Of a stretch of DNA of 64,000 nucleotides, positions 11,400 through 22,380 are shown piece by piece (position 1 is the stretch's first letter; each line of letters begins with the position of its first letter). The translations under genes were made by a program, and so were the position numbers. The notes under the pieces were generated by a model. The model saw only the letters and a program-made list of their open reading frames with translations. It searched no databases and had not been told where the DNA came from. The DNA comes from Argentina anserina (Eukaryota > Streptophyta > Magnoliopsida > Rosales > Rosaceae), in the NCBI RefSeq assembly GCF_933775445.1, contig NC_065878.1, positions 13,713,395 to 13,777,394 on the forward strand, written 5' to 3'.

Positions 11400-11810
11400 A
11401 GCTACATATTATGCTTATCGCGATGTCTATTGACTATTGAGCATTGACAAGAGAAAGAGCTATACAAAATGAGTAGTAATTGTAGTAATTGCTTTTCTAA
11501 AAGCGATGACTGGCGTGTGCTGGCGTGTGCTGGCGTATTATAAAACCTTGCCAACCGGAATCAGAAACCAATTGCAATGCAAGTATAGCAAAATTGTAGA
11601 GAACGACCACGGGTCGTCTTGGACAACTCTTTACGATGTCAACTCAAATACTCAAACTGATCGAGGAAGTTTGATACTAAGTTGATTCTTTCAACTTTTG
11701 CACACTAAACTACAGTGTGGAGTATGTACGTCACAGTTGCACTCATATCTGCGTCAGCTTATTTGCGTCACTCGGGTTCATGAACGGAAAAGTCTCCGGC
11801 CCGACTGAGG
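11400..11810. repeat. Duplicated BAP-cluster spacer (second copy)
   Basis: This matches by eye 7440-7560 (at 11440-11540) and 9290-9480 (at 11610-11800). It also contains the short tandem tggcgtgtgc at 11513-11532. The two blocks are 1.7 kb apart in the first copy and adjacent here; the missing part would be the MITE-containing spacer. 11095-11399 and 11811-12184 show no gene. Confidence 0.6.
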
Positions 11811-12184
11811 ACTTGAGGAGTACGTGTTTCTCTTTCGCCTCTAAAATCTAAGCACGGTTTAGTCTACGTACATGAGATAGTAAGAACCTCTATCAAATCT
11901 AGACATCTTTAGCTCTCGACCATATAGGATAAATATATGTATATATATGTACTATATCCATGCCATATATTATTGCCACATATATATATGTAGGTATAGT
12001 AAGAAGATCGCACCACATGCTAATCCTTTCAATGCTGACATTAGCATGAGGATGCAGCCTACCGTTGCATGCATTAAAGAAATGGATTAGAGCAGGAAAA
12101 AGAATTTCCTTGATTTTCCTGAAAGATAAAAAAGTTGATGATGGATCGAATATGGTGACCAATATATATGCTTAATAGTTTATA

Positions 12185-12400
12185 GCAACAACCAATATTG
12201 AATTCGACTACTCGAGGATTGCTCCAATTCATCGGAGCCCCACGTTGCGAAGCCACTGTGTTCTCCACCTTCAGATACCCCACCTTGGTCTGCTGACGAG
12301 CCGACGACGTCGTAGCAAACCCGGCCACACGTCACCTTCCTCACTTACGTCGACGCCAAATTATCTTCCGGAATCCGGAATCTTCATGCGCTAGGAGATA
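12185..12400 (-). pseudogene. BAP-like gene remnant (C-terminal end only)
   Basis: The minus strand gives a C-terminal tail like the two intact paralogues: a TTSS-containing segment, then GAPMNWSNPR and VEFN, matching the GVPVNWNSY ends. Upstream (12323-12395) the nucleotide match to the region coding for the end of the C2 domain continues, but the frame is lost. No N-terminal half is present. This is the third and decayed member of the tandem array. Confidence 0.7.
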
Positions 12401-13073
12401 CAGCCATCTCATTGTTTAGACTCGGACCTAATCACCAAAATCTCATTCTTTAGACTATGCATGGGAAGCATTGGGAGCAATGGAAGCATGCATGGCATGT
12501 AGTAATATGGACGGTGTTAATTAGTCATTGACGATGCTGAAGTTTCTTCGGCCAATTCCTCAACTGAAAATACGATCCTTATACTTTTCTGGAGATCTTA
12601 AGTTCTTAACAATCACAACATAATCACTTTCTCAGCTCATGCGTCATCAATATTGCGTCAGAATTTTATGATGAATGAAAAAAAGCAATCCGGCCGGTCA
12701 ATCTCAAGAACCAAGATACAGTATTTCTCTTTTATATAATTAACTACCGGAAAGAACTTAGCTGTCACATGATGGTCAGCTGTGGCCGACACCAACTAAA
12801 GAAATTGGAAAAAATGATCATTTCATATTCATTTAACTTTCTAGTTACATATTTGAATAACAAAGAAAAAAATGTGATCATCTCAACACAATATAAATTA
12901 ATATTTACCCAATTAGTATAAAAATTATAGTTTTAAAACTATTTTACCCTCATATATTTAAACACTTATTTATTGATAAAATTGATTAAAGATGACACTT
13001 TGCCAGAACCTCACCGGACTTCGATCACCCATTACTGGACTCCGGCCACTTACTGCTGGACTTCGGTCACCGG
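12401..13073. other. AT-rich spacer
   Basis: No gene seen. Short words near 12640-12670 again resemble the duplicated BAP spacer. The AT-rich part at 12800-12990 is followed by a CT-rich transition into the heptamer repeat. Confidence 0.35.
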
Positions 13074-13150
13074 TCTCCGAACTCCGAACTCTGAACTCCG
13101 AACTCCGAACTCCGAACTCTGAACTCCGAACTCCGAACTCTGAACTCCGG
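13074..13150. repeat. Heptamer satellite (AACTCCG)n
   Basis: About ten tandem copies of aactccg, some with a C-to-T change (aactctg). Confidence 0.93.
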
Positions 13151-13157
13151 TCTCTGG

Positions 13158-14360
13158 TATAAATTACTGACCCCCAGTAATTGTGTTACTAACCTAGTAA
13201 TGACCTACGTAGCACAGAAGCGCCGGGTTGCTGACGATTCTCGCTTCTGAAGCGGAAGCGAAGCGGAACCGCCTCGGAAGCGGTCGGAATCGTCCGGAAT
13301 CGCGCTTCTGGGAAAAACAAGTTTGGGAGCGCACTCGAATCGTGCGATTCTAATTCGGAAGCAGATAATTGCAATGAAGGGGGAAGCGCGAGGACAGATT
13401 TTGAAATCAAAACTACCTCGTGTGGTTAGCTTCAATGATGGCCGCCACAAAAGCTTCAAAGATGTTTCTTATGGCTTTGTTCGTTGCCCCACTCTCGTCT
13501 TCAACTCTTTGGAGTTGCAGGCTTTTGCTGGAGTTTTGTGGCTTATACAGAGAGAAACGAAGGTAGGTGGTGAAGAAAAGGAGAGACAGTTGTCCATGTA
13601 GATAAAAACACTTTTAAATGACGACGTGGTTGGTTACATATCCAAGATAGGCACCGCTAAGTTATAACAAGAAGCTTAATTGACTACAGCTTTTATCTAG
13701 CCTTTGTTTGATAAACAATCTTACAAGATAAGGTGTAAAACAATTATATGAGATAAATTAAGTACTTTAAAAATACATAAAATTATTACTATAATTATAT
13801 ATAATTTACTGATTAAAAAATAATTATAATATACTATTTTATTTTGACGCTTCCAATACGCACCCGCTTCCAATAATTTAGGAAAAAAAACGCTTCCGCG
13901 TTTCCAAACGCTTCGCTTCCACGTACCCACCCCCGATTCCGTGCAGCTCAAGTAATGACATTATTGATACCTAGTAATTGTGTTACTGACCCCAGTAATT
14001 CTATTACTAACCCCTAGTAATGGCCTTAACACTTGTGTTACTGAACCCCAGTGATACCAAACATTACTATCAAAACAAAAATTCATAATAATGATCCACA
14101 TTAACCCACAATACTATATTACCGACCCCTAGTAATTATGTTACTAACATTTAGTAAGTCATAATAATAAATTAATGGCTCCCAGTATTCATGCTACTAA
14201 CCCCCAATAATCATGTTACTGACTCTAGTAACCCATTACCCATAATAATAAATTACTAACGTTCAATAACTATAGTAATTATATTACTGACCCATAATAA
14301 CTATAGTAATTATTTATTGACTGTCAATAATTATGTTACTGATCGCAAGTAATACATCAG
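13158..14360. repeat. Degenerate GTAAT/TTACTGACCCC repeat array, split in two
   Basis: Short irregular units such as ccagtaattgtgttactaac and gaccccagtaattctattac occur at 13158-13203 and resume at 13952-14360. The 750-bp block between them is compositionally different (GC-rich ends) and looks inserted. Confidence 0.65.
13204..13951. mobile_element. Probable inserted element in the GTAAT array
   Basis: The direct repeat agtaatgac borders the block on both sides (about 13195-13203 and 13952-13960), as a 9-bp TSD would. The ends are rich in gcttcc/ggaagc words in opposite orientation (gaagcggaagcgaagcggaa near 13249; cgcttcgcttcc near 13910), giving a loose inverted repeat. The centre (13380-13600) is less repetitive and has a short ORF with no recognisable domain. 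A 9-bp TSD suggests a Mutator-type insertion, but the outermost ends match poorly. The TSD sequence is also a repeat word of the array, so chance duplication is possible. Confidence 0.4.
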
Positions 14361-14819
14361 AAAATGTTGACTTTATGCAATACCTACAACTTTAACCAAA
14401 TTCCACTATTTTGACAATTCTCTGTCTCAAGTACGTTCATCCTAAAATTGACAGAAACAAACCAAATAACAACTGCATTATGTGTCGAATCGTGGAGGCA
14501 AATCACCAAACCATACTAAATTAGAATTATATACAATACAATCCCAACACAAGTTGCTGAACACCCTCCATTGTTGAGAAAACTTGTCGGCCGATTGTTC
14601 ATCAACATAACAACTAACAAAACCCCAACCTTGCCGCCATAACAATTCATTCTCAATCACATTCCAACAATTTGCAATACAAGTGGCAGACAGTGTGGTC
14701 ACTGGCCTTGACGGCGGAGAAGAAGTCCTTATAGGAAGGGATCTTGGTGTATTCGCCGTGACCTAGAGAGATCCAACGACGGCGTTTCTCCGCCATCATC
14801 CTCATCTGCTACAACTTAT

Positions 14820-15171
14820 TGTCACGTCCCGTTTTCGGGAGTGTCTATGACGGGCGTCCCTGGTTAAATGAACATCAAGCATATGTGGGATTGTTCCAAG
14901 ATTAGAAAGTGTGGGAGATATATGGCTGCTCCTTCCGAGGGGTTCAGGCAGGCCGACCCGGTTAAACTTGGGGAGCTTATCGCTAGTCGGGGACTTAACG
15001 TCGAAGAAAGGAGTGGGCTGCCCTACACACAGTATGGGGTCTGGAGCCGATCCTTTGATAAGCCCAAAGCAGGGCGAAACCAATGCATTGTCCCGTTGGA
15101 TAAGGCTGGCTCCATGGGGATGGAACGCCACATAGACCAACTGTGGTAGCCGAATGGCTAGGTCCGTGACA
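14820..15171. repeat. TRIM left LTR
   Basis: 352 bp, TG...CA ends. It differs from its partner at scattered positions. Confidence 0.9.
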
Positions 15172-15476
15172 AGTGGTATCAGAGCCGCCTCAACATTGCT
15201 GTCATTGTGTCGCCAAGCACTCACAAGAGTCGCCGTGTGCCCAGGATACGGGGTGCTCCGCGGGGGAGTCGAGTAGGCAGGGTCGCCTCCAAGGGGAAAG
15301 ACCAGACGAGAGGATCCATGACAAAGTCCAAGATGATAGATCCGGTGCGAAGCATTGTTGGGCGATCTTTGGGAACTCATTTTCATCGCTCAGGCATCGC
15401 GGGCGTACAAGGGTTACGCGGGCCACAAGTGGGGATATTGTGTACGAGGACGTACACCAAGTTTGGTGGAGGAGGA

Positions 15477-15828
15477 TGTCACGTCTCGTTTTTGAGAGTG
15501 TCTATTTTGGGCGTCGCTGGTTAAATGAACATCAGTCATATGTGAGATTGCTCCAAGATTAGAAAGTGTGGGAGATATATGACTGCTCCTTCCGAGGGGT
15601 TCAGGCAGGCCGACCTGGTTAAGTTTGGGGAGCTTGTCGCTAGTCAGGGACTTAACGTCGAAGAAAGGAGTTGGCCGCCCTACACACAAGTTGTGGTCTG
15701 AAGCCGGTCCCCTAATGAGCCCAATGCAGGGCAAAACCAGTGCATTGTGCCATTGGATAAGGCTAGCTCCATGGGGATGAAGCACCGCATGGACCAAGTG
15801 TGGTAGCCGAATGGCTAGGTCCGTGACA
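15477..15828. repeat. TRIM right LTR
   Basis: 352 bp, same ends as the left copy. Several substitutions (for example in the first 30 bases and near 15680-15730) suggest the insertion is not recent. Confidence 0.9.
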
Positions 15829-15977
15829 CTATGCTCCCTTAACACCTCCAGATCGTCGTCATTGACACAATCCAGCGCCGCTATCTCCTCGTTGAGCTTG
15901 TTTTCCATCGCCTTCACCACCTTCAGCACTTGCTACTCGATCTACACCAAAGCCACGAAAATGAACGAATTGAAAGT

Positions 15978-16556
15978 TAAGGAGCCTTCTGGGGCACGGT
16001 TGAGTGAGTCGCTAAATAGAACTTATCTCCAGACCCATTGAAGTCTAAGCCAGTTACTTTGCCTAATCTGCAATAAAAGCTCCTCCTTCATCTCACCAAG
16101 TTAATCGTAGCCAAGCACTCATTGTTCCCCACAGTCAAAGATAGCTTCCCAGATGGATGCAACGACAATTCATTTATGGCCTTCTTATGCGGCTTGAGGC
16201 TCTTGAGAAGAACAAAATGGTCGGCCTCGAAGATGCAGAAGGAGCTGTCGGCGTCGCCGGAGATGAGGTTGAAGGGGACGGAAAGCTCAGGGCGGGGTGA
16301 AGGAGAGGGAGGTGACGGTGACGGAGTGGTCGTTGAGGGAGCCGACGGAGGTGGATCGGGAGAGGTCATAGAGCTGGATGGTGTCATTAGAGACTCCGGA
16401 GCTGGCGGTGGCGAGGGAGGTGATGGCAGAGAGGTGGGAGGGGGGGGGGTTAGGGTTATGAAATTGGGTATGGGAGGGATCGGTGAACGGGGAGGGAGAG
16501 AGGATTAAGAATAAAGGTAGTAGGGTAATTGTCAGAGAAAACATTGAAATGGTCAT
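15978..16556 (-). pseudogene. MAK11/PAK1IP1-like WD40 gene remnant
   Basis: Seen on the minus strand: one frame from 16556 gives PSHLSAITSLATASSG and DTIQLYDLS, then GSLNDHS and VTSLSF. After a frameshift near 16290 a second frame gives LISGDADSSFCIFEADHF, LKSLKPHKKAINELSLHPSG and TINLVR. A third short piece, RSFYCRLGK, runs to about 15980. Known: this order (GG-DDTI-LYDL, then HKK-V-DL-IHPSGKLAL, then NLVRG) is the N-terminal WD40 region of plant PAK1IP1/MAK11 homologues, nucleolar proteins of 60S ribosome assembly. Only the first 150 or so residues are present and no introns interrupt them. It abuts the TXNDC9-like remnant within about 20 bp. Confidence 0.75.
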
Positions 16557-18033
16557 AGAGATTTGAAATGGGCAAGTTTTAGGGAAAATTTGTGTAAACA
16601 GTCAAAACCCCAAGAGATTGACACGTGACAATTTGACGAAATTTGCTTCTATCTCCTAGCGGAAAGAAACAGAGAAGAACATTACCTATATTACATTCCA
16701 CTCTTATTTGCATCTTTGAGTTTATGGCAATACTTGATTTTTGAAATGAGCGACGATTTGTCATTGATAGGTAATGTAGATACACCAACATAACATGGAA
16801 CACCCTTTAGGATTTCATCAAATTAATATAACCATGCGAAATAAAACTAAATTAAGCAATGTAACAATCTCAATGTCGATGACCTTAAACTTGGAATTCA
16901 AGAAAAAACACCCGAGAACTGTGAAACGATTCTTACTTATTCTGACTATGTTGAGGTCACCTTCGAAGCATCTTGTAGGAGGTACCCTCGAGAGGAACCT
17001 CTTCGATAGGCGAAGAAACCAAAATGTAAAAACCATCCACCAATATCCCAAACATGAGCCCAACAGTGAATAAGCATGAAAAACAGGCCCATATCACCCT
17101 CAGTAGAGCAGCAGCCCAAGCCTAAGTGAAAGGTCCCCAAACTAATCTGGGCACCCAACTGTGCCCAAGGTCGACGACCACTGTCATAAGCCTCACCCGC
17201 TGCTTGCTCCAATCTCTATCCTGTCGCCAATACCAGACATCACCCTGGTCCCAACCTCAAGCTCCGCTCAAACACCAACGTTGGCCACCATGCCAACCTG
17301 AAGGGCACTCTAGACAGCCTTAAAATTGCCGCCTAAAACCTCTTCCTTGACAATGACTCCGCGCGACACCCCGCTATGTTCACCGTAGAAGTGCCTAACG
17401 CCAAACCATCGCCACCAAAGTGAAGCTTCCTCCCGCAATCTGATCTTTATAACATCGGCCGATGATCAACTTTACCACCGCAAAGATCCGAGATCTAAGC
17501 GACCCACGACGTCCTCGGATCCCAAATGCAATGGATTTCTCCAAATCCATCACCAGAGAACCCACCAACCAGTAAGAAGATGGCAACCCAGCAGGACCTC
17601 GATCCATCTTCCCTCGCACGCCGCAGTGAAGGACATGTTGAAGAAAGGGGGTGCCCGCTCTAATAAAAGGCACTAGAATGACTTAATTATCGGAGGGAGC
17701 CTTGCTGGAAGCCGTGGATCACAGCGTACAAAGCCCTATGATAAGAGTCTACTGCCGCCAAGCTAGAGAGAGGATAAGTCTCGCTCTCATCTGCTCACGT
17801 CCAAGTCTATGGCAATTATTGAGCTAAAAATTTAAAGAAAAAAAGAAGAACAAAACAATAGAAAATAAGCCTAGAAAACGAGATATAATTTGCCATTTTT
17901 ATTACCTCTATATTGAAAAAAGAAGAATAAAACTAGCTTATACGACGGCGTTTCATGAGGCACTTTTCCTTATCTGACATCCAAAACCAACCCAGTGACT
18001 CCCTCTCAGCTTTCAAAGCTCAAAAGAGAGTAA
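16557..18033. other. Unassigned, GC-rich block and cpFtsY upstream region
   Basis: No gene recognised. 17100-17760 is GC-rich with short ORFs in several frames (one minus-strand ORF of 92 codons at 17395-17673) and no recognisable domain; it may be old transposon or captured sequence. The last 200 bp before 18034 are AT-rich with CT-rich tracts, as in plant promoters and leaders. Confidence 0.3.
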
Positions 18034-20609
18034 ATGGCTTCGCCTTTGCCTTCATCTCTCTCTCGCTTCTCTCTCCTCACCAAACCCACCCCACCCCACC
18101 ACCACCACCGCCTCCTCCTCCTCGTCGCTCCGACCCGACCCGCATCTTCCTCCCTCCAATGCCGCGCCGGCACCGGGTTCTTCAACCGCCTCGGCCGCCT
18201 CATAAAGGAGAAGGCCAAGAGCGACGTCGACAAGCTCTTCTCCGGGTTCTCCAAGACCCGCGACAACCTCGCCGTCATCGACGAGCTCCTCCTCTACTGG
18301 AACCTCGCCGACACCGATCGCGTCCTCGACGAGCTCGAAGAGGTGAAAACCAATTTGAATTGTAATGTAATTTTGGTAATTAGGGTTTTGAAATTTGAGC
18401 TGTTCGGGTTTCAGGCTCTGCTGGTATCGGACTTTGGGCCGAAGATCACTATCAAGATTGTGGAGAGTTTGAGGGAGGACATTGTGGCTGGGAAGCTCAA
18501 GTCTGGAAGTGAAATTAAGGTACATACATACATATGTGATTGGTGATTGATGATTGATTAGGATATTTGGGTGTCGAAAATTTTCGGAACTTGGTGCTGT
18601 AGATTGGTATTTACTTGTATATGAATAATTTGAGTTGATGTGCCTAAATGTGCCGAGTAACGAAATGAAGGGTTGGTTATTAGTTAGTGTGGAAGTGAGA
18701 TGTAATGTGGTGGTGCTGTGGTGATTGTAGGAGGCGTTGAAGAAGAATGTTCTGGATTTGTTGACTATAAAAGGGAAACCTGAGCTTCAACTTGGATACA
18801 GGTCGTGTGCTTTTTTGTATTATTTTAGAATGTTTTGGTGTTTGAGGTTGTTTTCTTTGTGCTGGTTATGAGTTGGCTTGTTGTTGATGCTGCTTTTTAT
18901 TTTTGTTGTCGCGTCAGGAAACCTGCTGTGATTATGGTTGTTGGGGTTAATGGAGGTGGGAAGACAACATCTCTTGGTAAGAATTGAACTGAGTTTGTAT
19001 CAAATAGTCCACTGATGTTTTAGGTGACGAAGTGATTGGGAAAATTACAGTAGATGAGCTAAACGTAAGAATAAAGAACATCGGATCAAACTTATAGTGG
19101 CATATGGTCGCATTGGAGACTTTGATGTATGTTTTTTGCTATTGTTATTCTGCTGTATAAATGGTCAATCATGGGTTAATGATCTGATACTTTCTTCACT
19201 CAGGAAAGCTGGCTTATAGATTGAAGAAGGAAGGGGCAAAAGTGAGTAATTTTCTTTGCAGTGTCCCTTCAGTGAATTGTTTTGAAGTATTTGAGAAAGA
19301 CTGGTCACATACAATTGTGGTCTGAATTTTTTTGTTTGAAATTGTGCCAGGTACTGATGGCAGCAGGGGATACGTTTCGAGCTGCTGCTGGTGACCAGCT
19401 GGAGATATGGGCTGAGAGGACTGGCTGTGAGATAGTTGTAGCTGAAAAAGAGAAGGCCAAAGCAGCAACAGGTAAGCAACTCGAATGGCAGACAGATCAA
19501 CTCTATTTACTTTAATTTGTTTGTCTGTAAATGACATGGTGTAATTACTGACATATAGTCTTAAAGTGCTTTCTGAATAGTTATTTCTCAGGCTGTGAAG
19601 AGAGGGAAAGAACAAGGTTATGATATTGTCTTATGTGACACCTCTGGACGTAAGTTTGGAACATTTTCGTATTTAACTGATAATGTACTTTGTGAGCTTA
19701 GCCGGTTTATTCTGGGTGGGATCATATATTTCGAATCGCAGGTCTGCATACTAATTTCAGCTTGATGGAAGAGTTGATTGCATGTAAGAAAGCTGTAGGC
19801 AAAGCCATGCCTGGTGCCCCTAATGTAAGCTCAGATGTCTGAAAATTTTCTTTCTTCCTATTCTTAAATTAAAGAAGTAGACTTTTTGTTGATTGGAATA
19901 ATTCTGCCTAAGCGGCAGTGTTTCATAATGGATGTTTGCCATGCACCTCTATGAGTATGTTATCGTATCAGTAGTTAAAAGTTGAGTGACTTTGAACTAA
20001 CTTCACCATGTATATGGGAATTTGTACTTTCTCTGTGCATGCTATATAATTTTCTCCATGTGTTAAGTATGTTATGTTATGGACGAAAACAGGAGATCCT
20101 ACAAGTTCTGGATGGGACCACTGGTTTAAACATGCTTCCTCAAGCAAGAGAATTCAATGAAGTACTGTTCTTATCCTTGGTTTCCTGAGTTAGTTCCTTG
20201 CTATAATTTCTGCTTCAAGAATGCTTTATTCGTGTTCTGGGTGTAATATTATTTTCCTCTAATCTCTTTATACTACGAAATAAATGTTAATATGTGGATT
20301 TTTATCATTTTTATTATTGCGACAGATTGTTGGTATAACTGGTTTGATTTTGACAAAACTCGATGGTTCTGCAAGAGGTGGCTGTGTGGTATGTTTAAAT
20401 CATCTATCCCATTTCATTTTTTTATTTTATTAATTGAATGCATTCTCTTGAGTTTTTCAAAGGTTTTACTGATTCTAAGATTGTACTTCTATTAGGTTAG
20501 TGTGGTAAATGAGCTTGGCATTCCTGTGAAGTTTGTGGGAGTTGGTGAAAGTGTAGAGGACCTACAACCCTTTGATGCAGAGGCTTTTGTGAATGCCATA
20601 TTTTCATAG
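18034..20609 (+). CDS. cpFtsY: Chloroplast SRP receptor cpFtsY (11 exons)
   Basis: Thylakoid-associated GTPase that receives cpSRP54/cpSRP43 with light-harvesting proteins and passes them to the ALB3 insertase. Exons: 18034-18342, 18415-18519, 18731-18801, 18918-18976, 19204-19241, 19351-19471, 19581-19649, 19742-19824, 20093-20161, 20326-20388, 20496-20609. All introns are GT-AG and the phases agree, giving 366 aa, the same length as I recall for the Arabidopsis protein. Seen: a Ser/Pro/Arg-rich transit peptide (about residues 1-45), the membrane-binding start of the mature protein (GFFNRLGRL-KEK), the helical N domain, then the G domain with GVNGGGKTT (171-179), GDTFRAAA, DTSGR (254-258) and TKLDG (318-322), ending in AFVNAIFS. 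It is a single-copy housekeeping gene and the one clearly ancestral gene here. Confidence 0.96.
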
Positions 20610-21189
20610 CCCTAAGGGGTGGTGAGTATCACATCTCCATTCCTAATTGAGGAAGTAGTGTACGGAAGATGCAGTGTTGACTGGAAGCGACATAAGTTAC
20701 GTAAAAAAGCACCATGCAAGAAAGTATAATGACTTGCAGCGGGTAGACAACAACACTGCAATTGAGCATTGGATGAACTGAATCCGTTATTCTTTTTGGC
20801 ACCAAGATATCCAGCTCGTTCCTTTAACATGTATCAATACTTAAGTGATTTACTGTATATCTTTGTTTTGTTTTCAACGCCTAAATATCTATAATATATT
20901 CAGTGGGGGAAGATTGGTTTCTCTAATGGGATTGGTGTTAATAGTGATAACGCCTTGACTGTAGCTACTTTGTTTCAAGGGATTGCATATTCGGGAGGAT
21001 GGTTTCCAGGAAGTATAAGTTAACTCACCAGTTTTCACGAGCTGTGAAATTGACTGAACTCAGTTACTTCCTCTATTTCTTTGGGTCTAAATTACTAGGT
21101 CTCTCATCTCTGAGCTACTTACACTCGCGGGATGAAGGTCACCACTCACTCCTTTGAAACAGAGATCAGAGACCCGAAATTAGCTAGCC
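20610..21189. other. cpFtsY 3' region
   Basis: Probable 3' UTR and intergenic DNA with no second gene seen. The LINE begins near its right end. Confidence 0.45.
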
Positions 21190-21208
21190 ACCGGCAAAAC
21201 ACACAATT

Positions 21209-22380
21209 TTGTGTCGGCAAACAAAATCAGTTTGTCATTCTAGCTCAGGAGGCTATTGTGGGGTTGCTAATGAATTAATTGAGCAATTGGCAGACAAAAT
21301 GTTCCAGGGGCCAAATGCTCAGACCCTTGAGGTAGAGAACTCAATGGTGGTTACTAATGAGGCTTTAGATGATGTTGAGGGCTTATTCCCCACCCCCTCA
21401 ACGAGGACAGAGGACAATGCAACTGTGGTTCGAGAGCCGGAGGATGGTATGACTTTGTTCTTTCTAGATCCCAGCAAAAGAAGCAAAAAAAGAAAATGCG
21501 TGAGAATTTACTACAAGAACAAGCTTTGGACAGTTACCCTGCCCGTAGCAGAGTTCCCACCTCACGCCTTAACTTATAAAGATCATTTTTTGGAATGCTC
21601 GGGGTATGGGCAACGCCACTACTCGTCGAGTCTTGAGTAGGATGGTTCGCAAATACAAACCTATTATTATTGGTATTTCTGAACCTTTTATTAATTTAAG
21701 TTCACTTAAATCTTCATTTTGGCATTCTTTAAAGATGTTTCCAACAATTGTGAATGACAGAGGGGACCAACCTCCAAATATCTCGCTCTTATATGATCAA
21801 GCTATTCAACCTACTGTGTTACTAGCTACAGGACATCAGCTCACAATTTCTTGCACTTTGGACAATGTTAATTGTATTTTGACTTGCGTTTATGCAAGAA
21901 CTACAGTAATAGAGCGTCGTCGGCTTTGGAATGATCTACTTCATGTTAAAAATGCATTTGTTCAAGGATCCTGGATAGTGGGGTGACTTTAATTGTGTCC
22001 TAGGTGCTCATGAAAAACGAGGTGGAATTCTTCCAAATGTCGTTTCATGTTCAGACTTTCAGGACATGTCAACTAATTGTGAGTTGGTTCATCTTCCTAC
22101 TAAAGGATTACCCTATACCTGGACGAATAGAAGGGGTGTTGGTGCAAGTGTTGAAATGAGGCTTGATCGGTGTCTTAGTAATTTCTCTTGAATAGATGTT
22201 TGGCGCAATTTGGAATGCACTATTCTTCCTCGTTTTTCCTCAGATCATTGTCCTCTTTTAGTGTCCTATTCAAGGCTTATACTTACCCAAAGATCACCAT
22301 TTCAGTTCCATCGCATGTGGCTAGATCATCCAAGTTTTCTTTCTTTGGTGAAGGAGGTTTGTCAAAGTTCTCATTTATAT
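21209..22380 (+). pseudogene. LINE ORF1 C-terminus and ORF2 endonuclease (broken)
   Basis: The first 140 codons are acidic then basic (SKRSKKRKC) and end where ORF2 begins, with overlapping frames near 21606. The endonuclease shows ISEPF, a DFNC motif after a one-base frameshift near 21985, YTWTNRR, a MRLDRCLSN motif and SSDHCPLLV at about 22235-22265. There are stops at 21984 and 22189. Confidence 0.82.

Larger units (their letters stand above)
14820..15828. mobile_element. TRIM (terminal-repeat retrotransposon in miniature)
   Basis: Seen: two direct repeats of exactly 352 bp, 14820-15171 and 15477-15828, each starting TGTCACGTC and ending GTCCGTGACA. A primer-binding site, tggtatcagagcc, lies 2 bp after the first repeat (15174-15186) and matches the 3' end of initiator tRNA-Met. 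A purine tract, ggtggaggagga, directly precedes the second repeat. The internal region is only 305 bp, with no gag or pol. Known: these are the marks of TRIM elements, mobilised in trans by autonomous LTR elements. The flanks read cttat and ctatg, so the TSD is imperfect. The element lies inside the TXNDC9-like remnant. Confidence 0.92.
14640..15960 (-). pseudogene. TXNDC9/phosducin-like-3-type thioredoxin-domain gene remnant, split by a TRIM
   Basis: Seen on the minus strand: from about 15950 the frame reads LKVVKAMENKLNEEIAALD, then NDDDLEVLRE, and is cut at 15829 by the TRIM. On the other side (14819 down) it resumes with MAEKRRRWISLGHGEYTKIP, then KDFFSAVKASD and VCHLY. Known: the SLGHGEY-EIPSEK-FF--VKAS--VVCHFY block is the signature before the thioredoxin fold of TXNDC9 proteins, cytosolic co-factors of the CCT chaperonin in tubulin and actin folding. 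Broken: there is a stop just after the TRIM, and the frame is lost after about 14640 before the thioredoxin core. Only about 75 codons survive. It follows the WD40 remnant directly, on the same strand. Confidence 0.75.

Noticed and set aside
13074..13150. Possible CRISPR-like direct repeats
   Set aside because: Contiguous heptamers without spacers, in a plant nuclear context; a simple satellite.
14802..15386. Long minus-strand ORF in the TRIM, repeated at 15414-15929
   Set aside because: Both copies lie in LTR sequence and read into unrelated flanks; there is no protein domain.
18052..18525. 157-codon minus-strand ORF over cpFtsY exon 1
   Set aside because: Shadow of a GC-rich coding exon and intron; the plus strand gives a complete, spliced cpFtsY.
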